Origin: Bacillus sp. NEB1478
GTDB taxonomy: Bacteria > Bacillota > Bacilli > Bacillales > Fictibacillaceae
Direction of reading: 5' to 3'
Assembly (NCBI RefSeq): GCF_031582965.1
Contig: NZ_CP134049.1
Span: 2,480,001 to 2,544,000, forward strand
Length of the DNA stretch: 64,000 nt
Part shown: positions 25,582 through 34,018 of the stretch, in pieces
Layout of the letters: each line of letters starts with the position of its first letter
Numbering within the stretch: position 1 is the first letter of the stretch
Notes under the pieces: generated by a model
Told to the model about the DNA's origin: nothing
Databases searched by the model: none
The model's input: only the letters and a program-made list of their open reading frames with translations
Made by a program: the position numbers and the translations under genes

Positions 25582-25782
25582 ATGCAAACAGGTAAAGTAA
25601 AATGGTTTAACGCAGAAAAAGGCTTTGGTTTTATTGAAGTTGAAGGCGGAGACGATGTATTCGTACACTTTTCAGCAATTCAATCTGAAGGTTTCAAATC
25701 TTTAGATGAAGGTCAAGAAGTAGAATTTGAAATCGTTGATGGAGCTCGTGGACCACAAGCTGCTAACGTAACTAAAAAATAA
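25582..25782 (+). CDS. Cold-shock protein (CspA/CspB family)
   Basis: 66 residues, the standard length. Both RNA-binding motifs are present: KGFGFIEV (RNP1) and VFVHFSAI (RNP2), and [10 protein letters not shown] starts the protein. These small beta-barrel proteins bind single-stranded RNA and DNA and act as RNA chaperones. AGGAGG lies eight bases before the ATG, and the gene is monocistronic with a long leader and a terminator. Which paralogue (CspB, CspC or CspD) cannot be told. Confidence 0.96.
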   Translation: MQTGKVKWFNAEKGFGFIEVEGGDDVFVHFSAIQSEGFKSLDEGQEVEFEIVDGARGPQAANVTKK

Positions 25783-25798
25783 TCAAAACCAATACACG

Positions 25799-25825
25799 AA
25801 CCGGCAGCCTTCTGCCGGTTTTTTC
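25799..25825 (+). terminator. Terminator after the cold-shock gene
   Basis: AACCGGCAG, loop CCTT and CTGCCGGTT, then T6. Confidence 0.95.
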
Positions 25826-25849
25826 TTATGTAAAGAAAGTTTTGGTATT

Positions 25850-25995
25850 CTTCGTTCTCTAGGAAGTAGTTGATCTCAGTTTCACGATACTCGCTTTCCG
25901 CGGAGGGTAAGGTGTGCTGGCTAATTGCACCTGATATGTCTCACTTGTCTAGCTTCTCCTAGCCGTAGTCCAGGAAGCAACAATCTTTTAGAAAA
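25850..25995. repeat. Short, degenerate copy of the dispersed CTCGCTTTCCGCGG element
   Basis: CTCGCTTTCCGCGG, TCTCACTTGTCTAGCTTC and the end block AGCAACAATCTTTTAGAAAA occur in this order, the same as in the longer element at 30120-30530. No open frame. The left end is too decayed to show an inverted repeat. Confidence 0.7.
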
Positions 25996-26015
25996 ACCTC
26001 CAGAAACTGTTTATA

Positions 26016-26055
26016 GAAAAAAACGAAAGAGGTTTCTTCGTTAGAAAAAACCTCT
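26016..26055 (-). terminator. Terminator after the 47-residue protein gene
   Basis: AGAGGTTTTTTC and GAAACCTCT arms, then TTCG and T7 on the minus strand, starting at the stop codon. Confidence 0.8.
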
Positions 26056-26197
26056 ATTCTTTCACCATAATTTTCGATTTATAATTTTCTATTTTTCCAA
26101 GTATATCCGCTTTATCTTCAGTAGAGAAAATTCCAAGTTTATGAAGGATCAACGTATACTGCTGCAGTTTGAATAAAGAGCTTTCTTTGTACCACAT
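26054..26197 (-). CDS. 47-residue small protein, unknown
   Basis: ATG 26197 has AGGTGG seven bases upstream, and a strong terminator begins at the stop codon, which together support a real gene. The protein (MWYKESSLFKLQQYTLI...) is amphipathic and mostly helical with a basic C-terminus and no membrane segment. I do not recognise it. It follows the MEDS-domain gene on the same strand by about 95 bases. Confidence 0.65.
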   Translation of the reverse strand: MWYKESSLFKLQQYTLILHKLGIFSTEDKADILGKIENYKSKIMVKE

Positions 26198-26292
26198 GGC
26201 ATCCACCTGTCTTTCCTTAAGGAAACTTTTTTATCCTTTGAAAACATTATATGCCGTATGCTACTTTAATGACTCTATATGAAAACTATTTT

Positions 26293-26880
26293 TTATCGTT
26301 CATTTGAAATAACCTTTAAATCGTTTTCTTTATACTGATCTGAGAAGAACAGATCATCGTCAGTCATGACGTATTTATGAGTACGTAATAACGCTAATTT
26401 AAACGGGTCAGGCATATCTACTTCTTTGTATGCACACATTACCTTCAGATTCAGCTCAGCAATGAGTTTATCTACGCCTTCTTCCAGCTCCTCTACTATG
26501 GATAATGGTCCCTCGATCGTACTCCACTCAACATGTGTCCAAGTCCGAACTGGAATATTATGATCTAAAAATGGCTGCAGCGAATTTTCAATGTATTTAA
26601 AAATGGCTGGTGGATGATAGCTTCCACTTGAAAAATAAAAATCAAAATTACTAATATGGTGAACTCTCTTTTCATCCTTTTCATCCAAATGTTTTTCTAG
26701 TTCAATTAATATCTGTGGCAGCATTCTTTCACTTTCAATAAGCAGAACTGAATCCCCTGATTCAATCCCATCAAGAATATAGGCTATCGTGTTTTGTATA
26801 TACTTCTGAGTATCACTAAATGAATAAAAAATATGAGCATTTTTTTGATCACTTAGCATCTGGTTCAATTTCTGTTTCAT
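26293..26880 (-). CDS. MEDS-domain protein
   Basis: 195 residues, almost entirely one MEDS domain: AHIFYSFSDTQKY near the N-terminus, GIESGDSVLLIESER, then RTWTHVEWS and VMCAYKEVDMP. MEDS was defined in the DcmR dichloromethane sensor and in methanogen and actinomycete anti-sigma partners, where it is thought to bind a small hydrocarbon-like ligand. No output domain is fused here. In Bacilli, such stand-alone proteins are often near stress or signalling genes, but no partner is visible next to it. Confidence 0.82.
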   Translation of the reverse strand: MKQKLNQMLSDQKNAHIFYSFSDTQKYIQNTIAYILDGIESGDSVLLIESERMLPQILIELEKHLDEKDEKRVHHISNFDFYFSSGSYHPPAIFKYIENSLQPFLDHNIPVRTWTHVEWSTIEGPLSIVEELEEGVDKLIAELNLKVMCAYKEVDMPDPFKLALLRTHKYVMTDDDLFFSDQYKENDLKVISNER

Positions 26881-26953
26881 CTGAAGCCTCCTAACTTATT
26901 TCAATATCTATACCTTTATCTACTTTAAATTCTTCATATATCATATAAATCCT

Positions 26954-26990
26954 TTTGTTAATTGAAAGTGTTGATAATCCTTGGAAGTCA
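26954..26990. repeat. 37-bp dispersed repeat, copy 2
   Basis: Matches 4286-4322 with two mismatches, in the gap between the lipoprotein and MEDS genes. Confidence 0.8.
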
Positions 26991-27026
26991 TTGCAATTTC
27001 AACAACGATGTTTAAAAGAGCTTTAA

Positions 27027-27056
27027 TAAAAAAACGCACCCGAGTTGGGTACGCTC
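27027..27056 (-). terminator. Terminator after the lipoprotein gene
   Basis: AGCGTACCCAACTCGGGTGCGT on the minus strand followed by T7. Confidence 0.85.
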
Positions 27057-27068
27057 TAAAATATATAT

Positions 27069-27938
27069 TTATTTCATTTCCAAAGTGGATAACATCGCCC
27101 AGATTGCCTGTTCCCACTCACTGGACTTCGCATGTTTTGCCAGATTTACTGTATACTTTATCAGCTTATCATTCTTAAGTTTTTGAATGACAATATATTT
27201 TGAATAGGAATCCTTTGAAGCAGTTAAAAATAGAACTGAGCTTTCAAACGCAGGACCTGCAACTTCACTGCCTTTTACTTCTTTTACTTCCCCTATCGCT
27301 TCTAGCTCATCCTTTGCCCATTTCTTTAAATCATCGAGTGATGCTTCATCTGTTAGAGGTTCAATTCTAACAAATGTTTCTGCATCCTCTGATGCGAATA
27401 AGATGTCTTTACCTGGTTCTTCAGCAGTATATTCAAAGTCATCAACTTTATAAAAGGAATAATCTTGTTCACTCTGAATGAGTCCTGCTTCTTTTTGAAC
27501 CTTTCTTCCATCAACGGTATACTCCAATATTTTCGTTGGAGGCTGGGCAACTTCTCCAGAATCAACCGCCATAATTTTTTCTAAAATATTTTGATCATTA
27601 TCATCTTTTTTATATGTGATCGAGACAGTTGAACCATCTTTTAATGATTTTAGCGATTCACGTGTTGTATCTGTTAAACGAAGGACAAGAATTTCTCCAT
27701 CCGAATCAACTTCGATTGAATTGTTATCAATCTGCCCAACATAAGTTCCTTCAGCTTGAATAGAGGTTTGATCCGTTACTGCTTTCTCTTCAGTATCTTT
27801 GTTTTGTTCCGTTACGGGTGCAGTTGCGGCAGTCTTCTTCTTTCCTTCTTTTGGCTCTGAACTCTGATCGTTGCTGCATGCTGATAACATAACAGCCAGT
27901 ATTAATAAAAAACATTTCATTCGTGTTTTATTTGTCAT
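27069..27938 (-). CDS. Lipoprotein of unknown function
   Basis: 289 residues. A lipoprotein signal peptide ends in MLSACSN, so the Cys at ~21 would be lipidated and the protein anchored outside the membrane. A low-complexity linker (Lys, Thr, Glu, Gln) follows to ~60. Residues 60-125 form a small beta domain (GTYVGQIDNNSIEV) like those found in several Bacillus surface proteins, and 140-289 form a second alpha/beta domain. No enzyme motif is visible. It is monocistronic and divergent from the chemotaxis receptor. Confidence 0.82.
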   Translation of the reverse strand: MTNKTRMKCFLLILAVMLSACSNDQSSEPKEGKKKTAATAPVTEQNKDTEEKAVTDQTSIQAEGTYVGQIDNNSIEVDSDGEILVLRLTDTTRESLKSLKDGSTVSITYKKDDNDQNILEKIMAVDSGEVAQPPTKILEYTVDGRKVQKEAGLIQSEQDYSFYKVDDFEYTAEEPGKDILFASEDAETFVRIEPLTDEASLDDLKKWAKDELEAIGEVKEVKGSEVAGPAFESSVLFLTASKDSYSKYIVIQKLKNDKLIKYTVNLAKHAKSSEWEQAIWAMLSTLEMK

Positions 27939-28004
27939 GTTTGGTCACCTCTTAGATTTAGACGAGTTATTAGAAAATTTTGTTACATTAGGGTGAAAAT
28001 ACCG

Positions 28005-28031
28005 TTAATTCTTCAAAATTAATGTCGATAT
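28005..28031 (+). promoter_or_regulatory. Sigma-D (motility) promoter of the chemoreceptor
   Basis: TTAA (28005-28008), a 15-base spacer and GTCGATAT (28024-28031) match the sigma-D consensus TAAA-N15-GCCGATAT in 10 of 12 positions, 43 bases before the receptor start. Confidence 0.8.
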
Positions 28032-28073
28032 ATAGAATAGCACTTTTATATTCTAAAACGGAGATGAAAAAAT

Positions 28074-29549
28074 TTGAATCCATCATTTGCCTCAAATTTA
28101 CAAACGAACAAACTCGTTACAAAAATGTTATGGGGTATGTATTTTTTAGGTCTCGGAAGTACATATGCCAGTACGAAAACATTAGAAAGCGTTTCTTTTT
28201 ACGGGATTGGAGGCCTGATTATCCTTCTCACCCTCACAATTTGGACTAGCAGAAAATGGGCTCCAGGCGCCGTTCAGTTTTTTGTTGTAATCGGTATGAC
28301 TATACTCGCTGTTATCATGGCTGAATCAAACCCGAAAATCTCTACTTATTTGATGACTTATGTTTGTCTTGCTTTCATAACGCTTTATCATAACTACATT
28401 TCTATATTACTATCGGGTGTTAGCGGTTTATTTTTAACGAATTTTTTCTTTTTTCAATATAAAGATACAATGTTTGCTGGACAAGACCCTAAGATTATCA
28501 TTTCTTTAAATGTCTTTTTAATCGTAATTACATCAGCACTCGTTGCTCAAGCAAAGATGGGGCAGCGGATGCAAAACAATATTTTGCAGGCGGAAAAGCG
28601 TGCTGAGAATGATAAAGTAAAACTGGAGCATCTATTAGCCAAAATAAAAGATGCGACTGAAAATCTTCATCTATTCAGCCAATCAGTAAAAGAAAACGTA
28701 ACAAGAACCGGCGAAATCTCCAGCAACATTACTCATGCTTTCACCGAAGTGGCAAGAGGTGTTGAATCTCAAGCAGTCAGCGTAGGCGGCATGAACGATT
28801 CGGTTACGAGTACCAACGATGTGGCAAAAGGTTTGTTCCAGCATTCTACTGACATGAAACAATTGTCAGAAGAAACTGCCCATGTAACGAAGACGGGTGA
28901 AAATCAGGTTCTAGAACTTACAGCTAAAATGGAAGAAGTAAGTGAACTGATGAAGCAGACCAATACATTAATGAATGAACTTAATGAACAGAGCGAGTCA
29001 ATTGGAGATATTTTAACAACGATTGAAGAAATTTCTTCACAAACGAATCTATTAGCATTAAATGCTGCGATTGAAGCTGCAAGAGCTGGTGACCAAGGAC
29101 GCGGATTTGCCGTTGTAGCTGATGAAGTTCGACGATTAGCGGAAGACTCGCAAAATTCAACAAAACAGATTGCTGGAATCCTTGGGGAAATCCGCACCAA
29201 AGCAAAACAAGCTGCCCAATTCGTTGATGGCAGTCAAGGTGTTGTTTCTTCCAGTCTGGAAGCGACTCAAAAAACAGCAAATAATTTTAAACAAATCTTA
29301 TCGAACACAGATCAGGTGGCTGCTCAATCATCACAAGTTCAATCTTTGATCAATCAGCTATATGAATCTACAGGACAGATTGTAGGCGAAATTCAATCTG
29401 TGTCTGGAACGGCTGAATCGTCCAGTGGTGCTGTGGAAGAAGTACTTGCTAGTGTCGAAGAACAATATAGATGTGTAGAAGATGTTGTGGAAAGTTTCAC
29501 GAAATTCGAAGCATTAACTTCAGAGCTGAATGAACTTGTAAAAGAATAA
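28074..29549 (+). CDS. Methyl-accepting chemotaxis protein
   Basis: 491 residues. Residues 15-160 hold about six membrane helices with almost no extracytoplasmic domain, so it probably senses a membrane or intracellular cue. No HAMP domain is evident. The cytoplasmic signalling hairpin is clear ([20 protein letters not shown], then [18 protein letters not shown]). It couples to CheA/CheW to control the flagellar motor. The start is TTG 28074 with GGAG ten bases upstream. A sigma-D promoter precedes it, as expected for a motility gene. Confidence 0.93.
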   Translation: MNPSFASNLQTNKLVTKMLWGMYFLGLGSTYASTKTLESVSFYGIGGLIILLTLTIWTSRKWAPGAVQFFVVIGMTILAVIMAESNPKISTYLMTYVCLAFITLYHNYISILLSGVSGLFLTNFFFFQYKDTMFAGQDPKIIISLNVFLIVITSALVAQAKMGQRMQNNILQAEKRAENDKVKLEHLLAKIKDATENLHLFSQSVKENVTRTGEISSNITHAFTEVARGVESQAVSVGGMNDSVTSTNDVAKGLFQHSTDMKQLSEETAHVTKTGENQVLELTAKMEEVSELMKQTNTLMNELNEQSESIGDILTTIEEISSQTNLLALNAAIEAARAGDQGRGFAVVADEVRRLAEDSQNSTKQIAGILGEIRTKAKQAAQFVDGSQGVVSSSLEATQKTANNFKQILSNTDQVAAQSSQVQSLINQLYESTGQIVGEIQSVSGTAESSSGAVEEVLASVEEQYRCVEDVVESFTKFEALTSELNELVKE

Positions 29550-29614
29550 AGTTTTCGGGTGAATGCCTTTTCATACTAATGAAGAGGCGTTTATTATAAA
29601 GGAGACGTTTTACA

Positions 29615-30118
29615 TTGCATACACATAAAGGAATCTATTTAATTTGTGTGAATGATTCTGGTCATCTGCTAACGATTGAAAAAAACGGAGGACCTTACAT
29701 TAACCGCTTAGATCTTCCCGGCGGGACCCCTGAAAATGAAGAGTCTGAATTAGAAACAGTTGTACGTGAAGTATATGAAGAAACAGGTTATCAAGTTCAG
29801 TCAGCTAATAAACTAGGTGAAAGAATTTACGAGATACCGTGGCGGTATAAAAAATGGACGCTTTCGCAGCATACAGCTGTTTACTTTATCGGAAAAGTAG
29901 ATGAAGCTAATCAGCTTGCTTTAGCCTCTATTCCTGATCAGGATTCTAAAGGTACATTATGGATCGATCCAACAAAAGTGCAAGAAGAGTGGTGCTCCCC
30001 TCTAGTCTGGGAAGCTATACAATACTTAAAAAACTATCCTTTCCCCATGAATATGAAATGCTATGAATCATGGGACGTACTTGGAGCGCCTGAATATCTA
30101 TATCAAAATGTTACTTAA
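29615..30118 (+). CDS. Nudix hydrolase
   Basis: 167 residues. The Nudix box is complete: G-GTPENEESELETVVREVYEE-TG at residues 35-60 (Gx5Ex7REUxEExGU). Such enzymes hydrolyse a nucleoside diphosphate linked to another group; substrate is not predictable. The start is TTG 29615 with AAGGAG ten bases upstream. It follows the chemoreceptor by 65 bases and may be cotranscribed. Confidence 0.9.
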   Translation: MHTHKGIYLICVNDSGHLLTIEKNGGPYINRLDLPGGTPENEESELETVVREVYEETGYQVQSANKLGERIYEIPWRYKKWTLSQHTAVYFIGKVDEANQLALASIPDQDSKGTLWIDPTKVQEEWCSPLVWEAIQYLKNYPFPMNMKCYESWDVLGAPEYLYQNVT

Positions 30119-30119
30119 A

Positions 30120-30530
30120 ATAGGCTGTTTTCGTATTCATTGTTTCTTTTGAAAGTATTTGATTTCCGTTCCAGGTTGCTCGCTTTCCGCGGGGCAAGCG
30201 GTGAGCCACATTCGGACGTTTCACGTTAAGTGTCTCACCTGTCTAGCTGAAGCGGTTAGCCCCTCGAGGTCAAAAGTTTAATGGTCCCGAATGCAAAAAG
30301 CGCCTTCTCAGCCCATTTCCCTTTTGCTTGTCGGGGCTGACCCAACCGCTTCCGCATTTCGGACTGCCCGCCTGTCCCGCAGGACAAGGAAGGCTTCGGC
30401 AGCGTTATATCGCACGAAGAAAATGTGATTTTCATTTTCGAGGAGTCTCGCACTTTCCACTCCAATCAACCATCTAAGAAGACAATAAAAAAGAGATTTG
30501 AAAGCAACAATCTTTTAGAAAACAGCCTTA
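30120..30530. mobile_element. MITE-like element with imperfect terminal inverted repeats
   Basis: The left end (30120-30147, ATAGGCTGTTTTC...ATTGTT) is an inverted copy of the right end (30503-30530, AACAAT...GAAAACAGCCTTA), about 23 of 30 positions. The interior is GC-richer than its surroundings and contains TTGCTCGCTTTCCGCGGGG and CTCGAGGTC blocks also found at 25850-25995, 34823-35075 and 60601-60630. There is no transposase frame. It begins right after the Nudix stop codon. Confidence 0.65.
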
Positions 30531-30558
30531 AAATAAAAACAACCGCCAAACGGCGGTT
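30529..30558 (-). terminator. Terminator after the glycine-rich protein gene
   Basis: AACCGCCGTTTGGCGGTT and T5 on the minus strand. Confidence 0.9.
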
Positions 30559-30562
30559 ATTT

Positions 30563-30946
30563 TTATGAACAGAAAAATGAATTGATTTGTCGTGTATCCA
30601 TTCCGAAGTACACCCAACGTCTGCCGTTCCATCTGAAGCCTGCTACAGAGCGGCGGCCTACAAAAGTAAGCCATGCCCAAAACCCAGGTCCCCAGCTCGG
30701 CCAGATAAAGACAAACTGGTACAAGCAAGGACGAATTGCTCCTGGATCTACTGCGTAAAGGCCAGGCTGTCCTCCTTGGCCACCGCCTCCCCCGCCTCCT
30801 AAACTAAAACCTTGAGACTGGTGTGGCGTGTATGATGGTGGAGGTGATTGCGGAGCCATTCCACCGCCGCCTCCCCCACCTGGAGGTCCAAATCCTTGTC
30901 CTTGTCCTCCCTGCCCAGGAAAGAACGGAAACATTCTTTGCGTCAA
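30563..30946 (-). CDS. Glycine-rich protein with conserved-looking aromatic tail
   Basis: 127 residues. The first 70 are low-complexity Gly/Gln/Pro (two runs of seven Gly). The C-terminal 60 are compact and aromatic: RPCLYQFVFIWPSWGPGFWAW, then GRRSVAGFRWNGRRW and two Cys. The pattern recalls spore-coat or surface proteins of Bacilli, but I cannot name a family. TTG 30946 has AGGAG nine bases upstream; the TTG three codons earlier is too close. It ends at a strong terminator. Confidence 0.72.
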   Translation of the reverse strand: MTQRMFPFFPGQGGQGQGFGPPGGGGGGGMAPQSPPPSYTPHQSQGFSLGGGGGGGQGGQPGLYAVDPGAIRPCLYQFVFIWPSWGPGFWAWLTFVGRRSVAGFRWNGRRWVYFGMDTRQINSFFCS

Positions 30947-31103
30947 AATATCCAACTCCTATAAAAATTGTTTGTGCCCTACTATCTTATTCACGGATTT
31001 GCTAGACGTATAGACAAGTATCCTAATTTATAATAATTAAGATTGACGCTTCCCCATTTCGGGTATATTACTAGAAATCAAGCTTTCTGAGGAGGTATGC
31101 AAC

Positions 31104-31211
31104 ATGGGACGTATCAGCAAGGGAATTAAGGGGATGGCTTTCGCATTTCTGCTCAAACAAGGCAAAAAGAAATTACTGCCGATTATCGCTCGGAAATTAA
31201 AAAATAGATAA
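31104..31211 (+). CDS. 35-residue cationic small protein
   Basis: AGGAGG lies seven bases before ATG 31104, and a perfect terminator follows the stop, so this is a self-contained tiny gene. The protein (MGRISKGIKGMAFAFLLK...) has ten Lys/Arg, no acidic residue, and an amphipathic middle. It could bind membranes or nucleic acid, or be a toxin-like peptide; no partner is seen. A weak promoter, TTGACG with a 17-base spacer and TATTAC, lies upstream. Confidence 0.7.
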   Translation: MGRISKGIKGMAFAFLLKQGKKKLLPIIARKLKNR

Positions 31212-31218
31212 GGAACAT

Positions 31219-31243
31219 TAAAAAGAAGCCATGGCTTCTTTTT
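31219..31243 (+). terminator. Terminator after the cationic small protein
   Basis: AAAAAGAAGCC and GGCTTCTTTTT, a perfect palindrome usable in both directions. Confidence 0.88.
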
Positions 31244-31371
31244 AATGTTGAGGTTTATAAGCATAACGACGTACGTGACATGAATATTTTCAGTTATGTC
31301 TTTGAAGTTGTACTATTTTCATAGTGCCCGCCATAAAATCATAATGAATCTTATGATTTACAGGAGGCGCT

Positions 31372-31707
31372 ATGACCGGATACATTGTTGAAGGCAAAAG
31401 TGATCAACTGAGAGTTCAGTGTGTAGATCCAGAGGCTCATTTTGTTATATTAAACGGGATTTCCTTTCGTCATAGAGAGCGAAGAGCGATTGAGGAAGCA
31501 TTGGTTTTGTGTGATGAGGTATACGTTTTAACGGATCCAGATGAACCAGGTGACAAAATCGCACAAAAGATTATGGAGGCATACCCTGAGATCAGACGTA
31601 TCTTAATAGACCCGAAGAAAGCTCGAAACGTTCGTGAACACCGTTATAAATACGGTGTTGAGTATTGTTCCAACCAATATTTAAAAGAGACATTGCCAGG
31701 AATATAG
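31372..31707 (+). CDS. YusF-like Toprim-domain protein
   Basis: 111 residues, nearly all one Toprim domain. The acidic residue of the first motif is in YIVEGKSDQL and the DxD of the second in LTDPDEPGDKI. It resembles B. subtilis YusF and the RNase M5 Toprim core, which acts on RNA or DNA phosphodiesters. The remaining catalytic residues and the target are unknown. GGAGG precedes ATG 31372. A weak AACGG/CCGTT hairpin at 31714-31742 may terminate it. Confidence 0.85.
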   Translation: MTGYIVEGKSDQLRVQCVDPEAHFVILNGISFRHRERRAIEEALVLCDEVYVLTDPDEPGDKIAQKIMEAYPEIRRILIDPKKARNVREHRYKYGVEYCSNQYLKETLPGI

Positions 31708-31804
31708 GATTATAAAACGGACTCGTTTGTGAGCCCGTTTTATGTGTTCACATCTGACGATGGCTAGCTGGCGACGTTTTCGAAAATCGGATAAATGGGA
31801 ACCT

Positions 31805-31888
31805 AACGTGGATATATGTCTCCTTACTGTGGATATATTGCAGAAAACCGTGGAATTATTAACGATTATCGTGGATAAATGGAACAGT
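31805..31888 (+). repeat. Four 21-bp CGTGGATATAT units
   Basis: Four consecutive 21-base units start at 31805, 31826, 31847 and 31868, each with a GTGGA core (AACGTGGATATATG, ACTGTGGATATATTG, ACCGTGGAATTATT, ATCGTGGATAAATG). In one frame they encode a heptad with Val-Asp-Ile, but there is no ribosome binding site. Confidence 0.85.
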
Positions 31889-31997
31889 GGTGGCGTTTGG
31901 AGCTTGTTAAGAGGCTTTTATTATAATGGTAGAAGATGATTTGACCCATCTTCTTCCTTTTACCTCTCCCTATTGGCGGCTTTTTTGAATTAAATTT

Positions 31998-32029
31998 AAA
32001 AAAGCTGACTCGCAAGACAAGAGCCAGCC
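31998..32029 (-). terminator. Terminator after the VOC gene
   Basis: GGCTGGCTC, loop TTGTCTTGC, GAGTCAGCT and T6 on the minus strand. Confidence 0.85.
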
Positions 32030-32038
32030 TTCATCTAA

Positions 32039-32413
32039 TTATTTCGCTTCAAAAAACTCTAACGATTCCTCATCCGGTCCATAAAAAAAGAAATACTTTC
32101 CGTTTGGCAGTTCTGTAATCTCGTGATCTTTTAATTTGACTCCTTTTTCTTTTAGCAGTTCAAATTTTTCTTCAATATTTTTTACAGAAAAAGCGAGGTG
32201 ATGCACTTTTCCTTCGTTTGTTACCTCTCCTGGATAACCTGCGATCAATTCCACTAGTACTTTTCCATTAAGTCCTAAAAATGCTAAATTCACATCAACG
32301 CTCGTGTGATCGAATCGGTCTATAAACTCCAAACCTAAAATATCCGAATAAAATGAAAGTGATTTCTCCATATCAGAAACCATTATACCTGTATGTTCTA
32401 TACCTGTTATCAC
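32039..32413 (-). CDS. VOC-family (glyoxalase-like) protein
   Basis: 124 residues and one vicinal-oxygen-chelate unit of two beta-alpha-beta modules. The expected metal ligands are His in IEHTGIMVSDM, Glu in VLVELIAGY, His in KVHHLAFSV and Glu in ESLEFFE. It may be a lyase, dioxygenase or antibiotic-binding protein; lactoylglutathione-lyase-like layout is the closest. The start is GTG 32413 with AAAGGAG upstream. It follows the MFS gene by 18 bases, so the two form an operon. Confidence 0.85.
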   Translation of the reverse strand: MITGIEHTGIMVSDMEKSLSFYSDILGLEFIDRFDHTSVDVNLAFLGLNGKVLVELIAGYPGEVTNEGKVHHLAFSVKNIEEKFELLKEKGVKLKDHEITELPNGKYFFFYGPDEESLEFFEAK

Positions 32414-32430
32414 GATTTAATTCTCCTTTC

Positions 32431-33654
32431 TTATGTTGAGACAGATTGATTTGACGCTGTGTTTTTACGGACGATCTCCCCATATTGAAAAAATGGAAGT
32501 GATAATAATGAAATGAGTGTTAAACACCCAAATACATAAAATCCATGATGAAAACCAAATGAACTCAGAAGCAGCCCCCCGATCCACGGCCCGGCACTAA
32601 AGCCGATTGAACGGAAAGACATCGCTCCAAAATATGTACCCCTCATATGGTCCGGTGCCAAATCATCCAAAAGTACATCACTCATGACGAATACAATGAT
32701 TTCACCCACTGTAAGGACCACCATGCTTATGACCAAAAATACGGCATTTGTGGATAGACCAAATCCTAAAAGAGCGAGACTGAAGGCAATGCTTCCAAAC
32801 CGAAGTGCATTCATAGGTTCCCATCGCTTTATGTAATTCGTTACTGGAAACTGCAGTAAAAGGACCGTTACCGCATTAGCTACGACTAAATACGCAAATA
32901 GTTTTACACCATTCTCAAATTGAGGGGCATTCCCTATATATTGCGCTAAAGTAGTGTCCATTTGTGACTGTGACATCATAACAATTGTGTTTCCTACTAA
33001 GAAAAACGCAAGCACTTTGTCTTTTGATAATACAGTTATCGCAGATTTCACCGAGAACTTTCTTTCTTCTCCGCCTTTTAATTCAGAAGTGTATTTTGTC
33101 AGCGTACTTACTATTAAAAGGCCATAAATCAGATAAGCACCAGCTGTTATATAAAAAGCTTGTGTAGAAGAAGAAGTGCCTAGCTGTGTTCCGACTACCG
33201 GTCCGATTGCGGCTCCTACATTAATCGCGAAGTAGCGGGCATTAAACACACGAAGCCTATTTTCTTTCGTCGTTACATCAGCCAGCAAAGCTCTTGAAAT
33301 CGGCTCGAACCAAGATCGGCATAAACCGTTTAACATATTCAATAAAAAGAAATGCCAAACATGATCAGCGAGTGCAAACCCAGCAAATACTATACTCCAA
33401 GTGAATATTGCAGCTGTCATTACCGGAAGACGACCGACGCGGTCTGATAGATATCCGCCAAAAAAACCGCCAAAAGTTCCCGTAAGAGCACTGACACCGA
33501 TGATTATTCCAACTGTAGCTGGATCAATTCCTTTTTCACTGTATAAATAGATCGCCAAGAACGGCATCGTCATAAAAAAAGCAGCTCTTGTAAAAAGCGT
33601 CCCAGCAACAATAACAATAACAGCAGGATGCCACTTTTCGAAAAATCCCCTCAT
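32431..33654 (-). CDS. MFS transporter, 12-helix drug-efflux type
   Basis: 407 residues and twelve membrane helices. Motif A is GFFGGYLSDRVGRLPVM, and a partially conserved repeat is seen at helices 8-9. It resembles Bacillus YttB-type drug or sugar efflux proteins; substrate unknown. ATG 33654 fits GAGAGG; the ATG two codons earlier is too close to it. It is in an operon with the VOC-family gene. Confidence 0.85.
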   Translation of the reverse strand: MRGFFEKWHPAVIVIVAGTLFTRAAFFMTMPFLAIYLYSEKGIDPATVGIIIGVSALTGTFGGFFGGYLSDRVGRLPVMTAAIFTWSIVFAGFALADHVWHFFLLNMLNGLCRSWFEPISRALLADVTTKENRLRVFNARYFAINVGAAIGPVVGTQLGTSSSTQAFYITAGAYLIYGLLIVSTLTKYTSELKGGEERKFSVKSAITVLSKDKVLAFFLVGNTIVMMSQSQMDTTLAQYIGNAPQFENGVKLFAYLVVANAVTVLLLQFPVTNYIKRWEPMNALRFGSIAFSLALLGFGLSTNAVFLVISMVVLTVGEIIVFVMSDVLLDDLAPDHMRGTYFGAMSFRSIGFSAGPWIGGLLLSSFGFHHGFYVFGCLTLISLLSLPFFQYGEIVRKNTASNQSVST

Positions 33655-33930
33655 CCCCATCCCTCTCTTCTTTTTCTGCTTATATACTTTATCACTTTTT
33701 AAAGATACATTGGAAAGAAAATTTACATTTTTTGAAACTTTCTTTTATTTGCCTCGTCTTATATAGGTGTACCCCCTTTTCCTGAAAGAGCCCACCCCTT
33801 ACTTGGGCTCTTTCCCCATTATTTTTTAAGGGCATTAGTTCATTAACGCGTCTTTGTCACAAAGTGATAACGTTTATCAAAAAAATCACATATTTCTCAT
33901 CTTTTAAATCATACTTGCTATATTATAGAC

Positions 33931-34013
33931 ATCCCTATCAACAACCCCCTTTTTTCATTGTTAAGAACGTTAAAAGAGCGCCAAGAAGGACAACCTTCTA
34001 AGCGCTCTTTTTT
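33931..34013 (+). ncRNA. Candidate small RNA between mfs and dsbA-like genes
   Basis: An extended -10, TG-C-TATATT, lies at 33916-33924. About 40 bases later come an unpaired CAACCCCCTTTTTTC and a strong terminator (33972-34013, GAGCGC stem, T6). There is no open frame or binding site in the ~83 bases. C-rich single-stranded loops like this are typical of RsaE/RoxS-type regulatory RNAs, but only one such block is present. Upstream, inverted repeats TCAC-AAA-GTGA and TGATAACGTTTATCA could bind a regulator. Confidence 0.35.
33972..34013. terminator. Bidirectional terminator
   Basis: AAGAGCGC and GCGCTCTT stem with an AAGG/CCTT inner stem and T runs both ways; serves the DsbA-like gene (minus) and the possible small RNA (plus). 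Confidence 0.88.
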
Positions 34014-34018
34014 CTGTT

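Noticed and set aside
28022..28249. 75-codon plus-strand frame overlapping the chemoreceptor start
   Set aside because: It overlaps the sigma-D promoter and the well-supported receptor gene in another frame and has no binding site.
30563..30955. TTG at 30955 as start of the glycine-rich protein
   Set aside because: The AGGAG site abuts it; the next TTG at 30946 has normal spacing.
31805..31888. CRISPR array
   Set aside because: Units are only 21 bp with no distinct repeat and spacer parts, and no cas genes are present.
31742..31939. 65-codon open frame covering the 21-bp repeats
   Set aside because: It has no ribosome binding site, and the repeats alone explain the open frame and its Val-Asp-Ile heptads.
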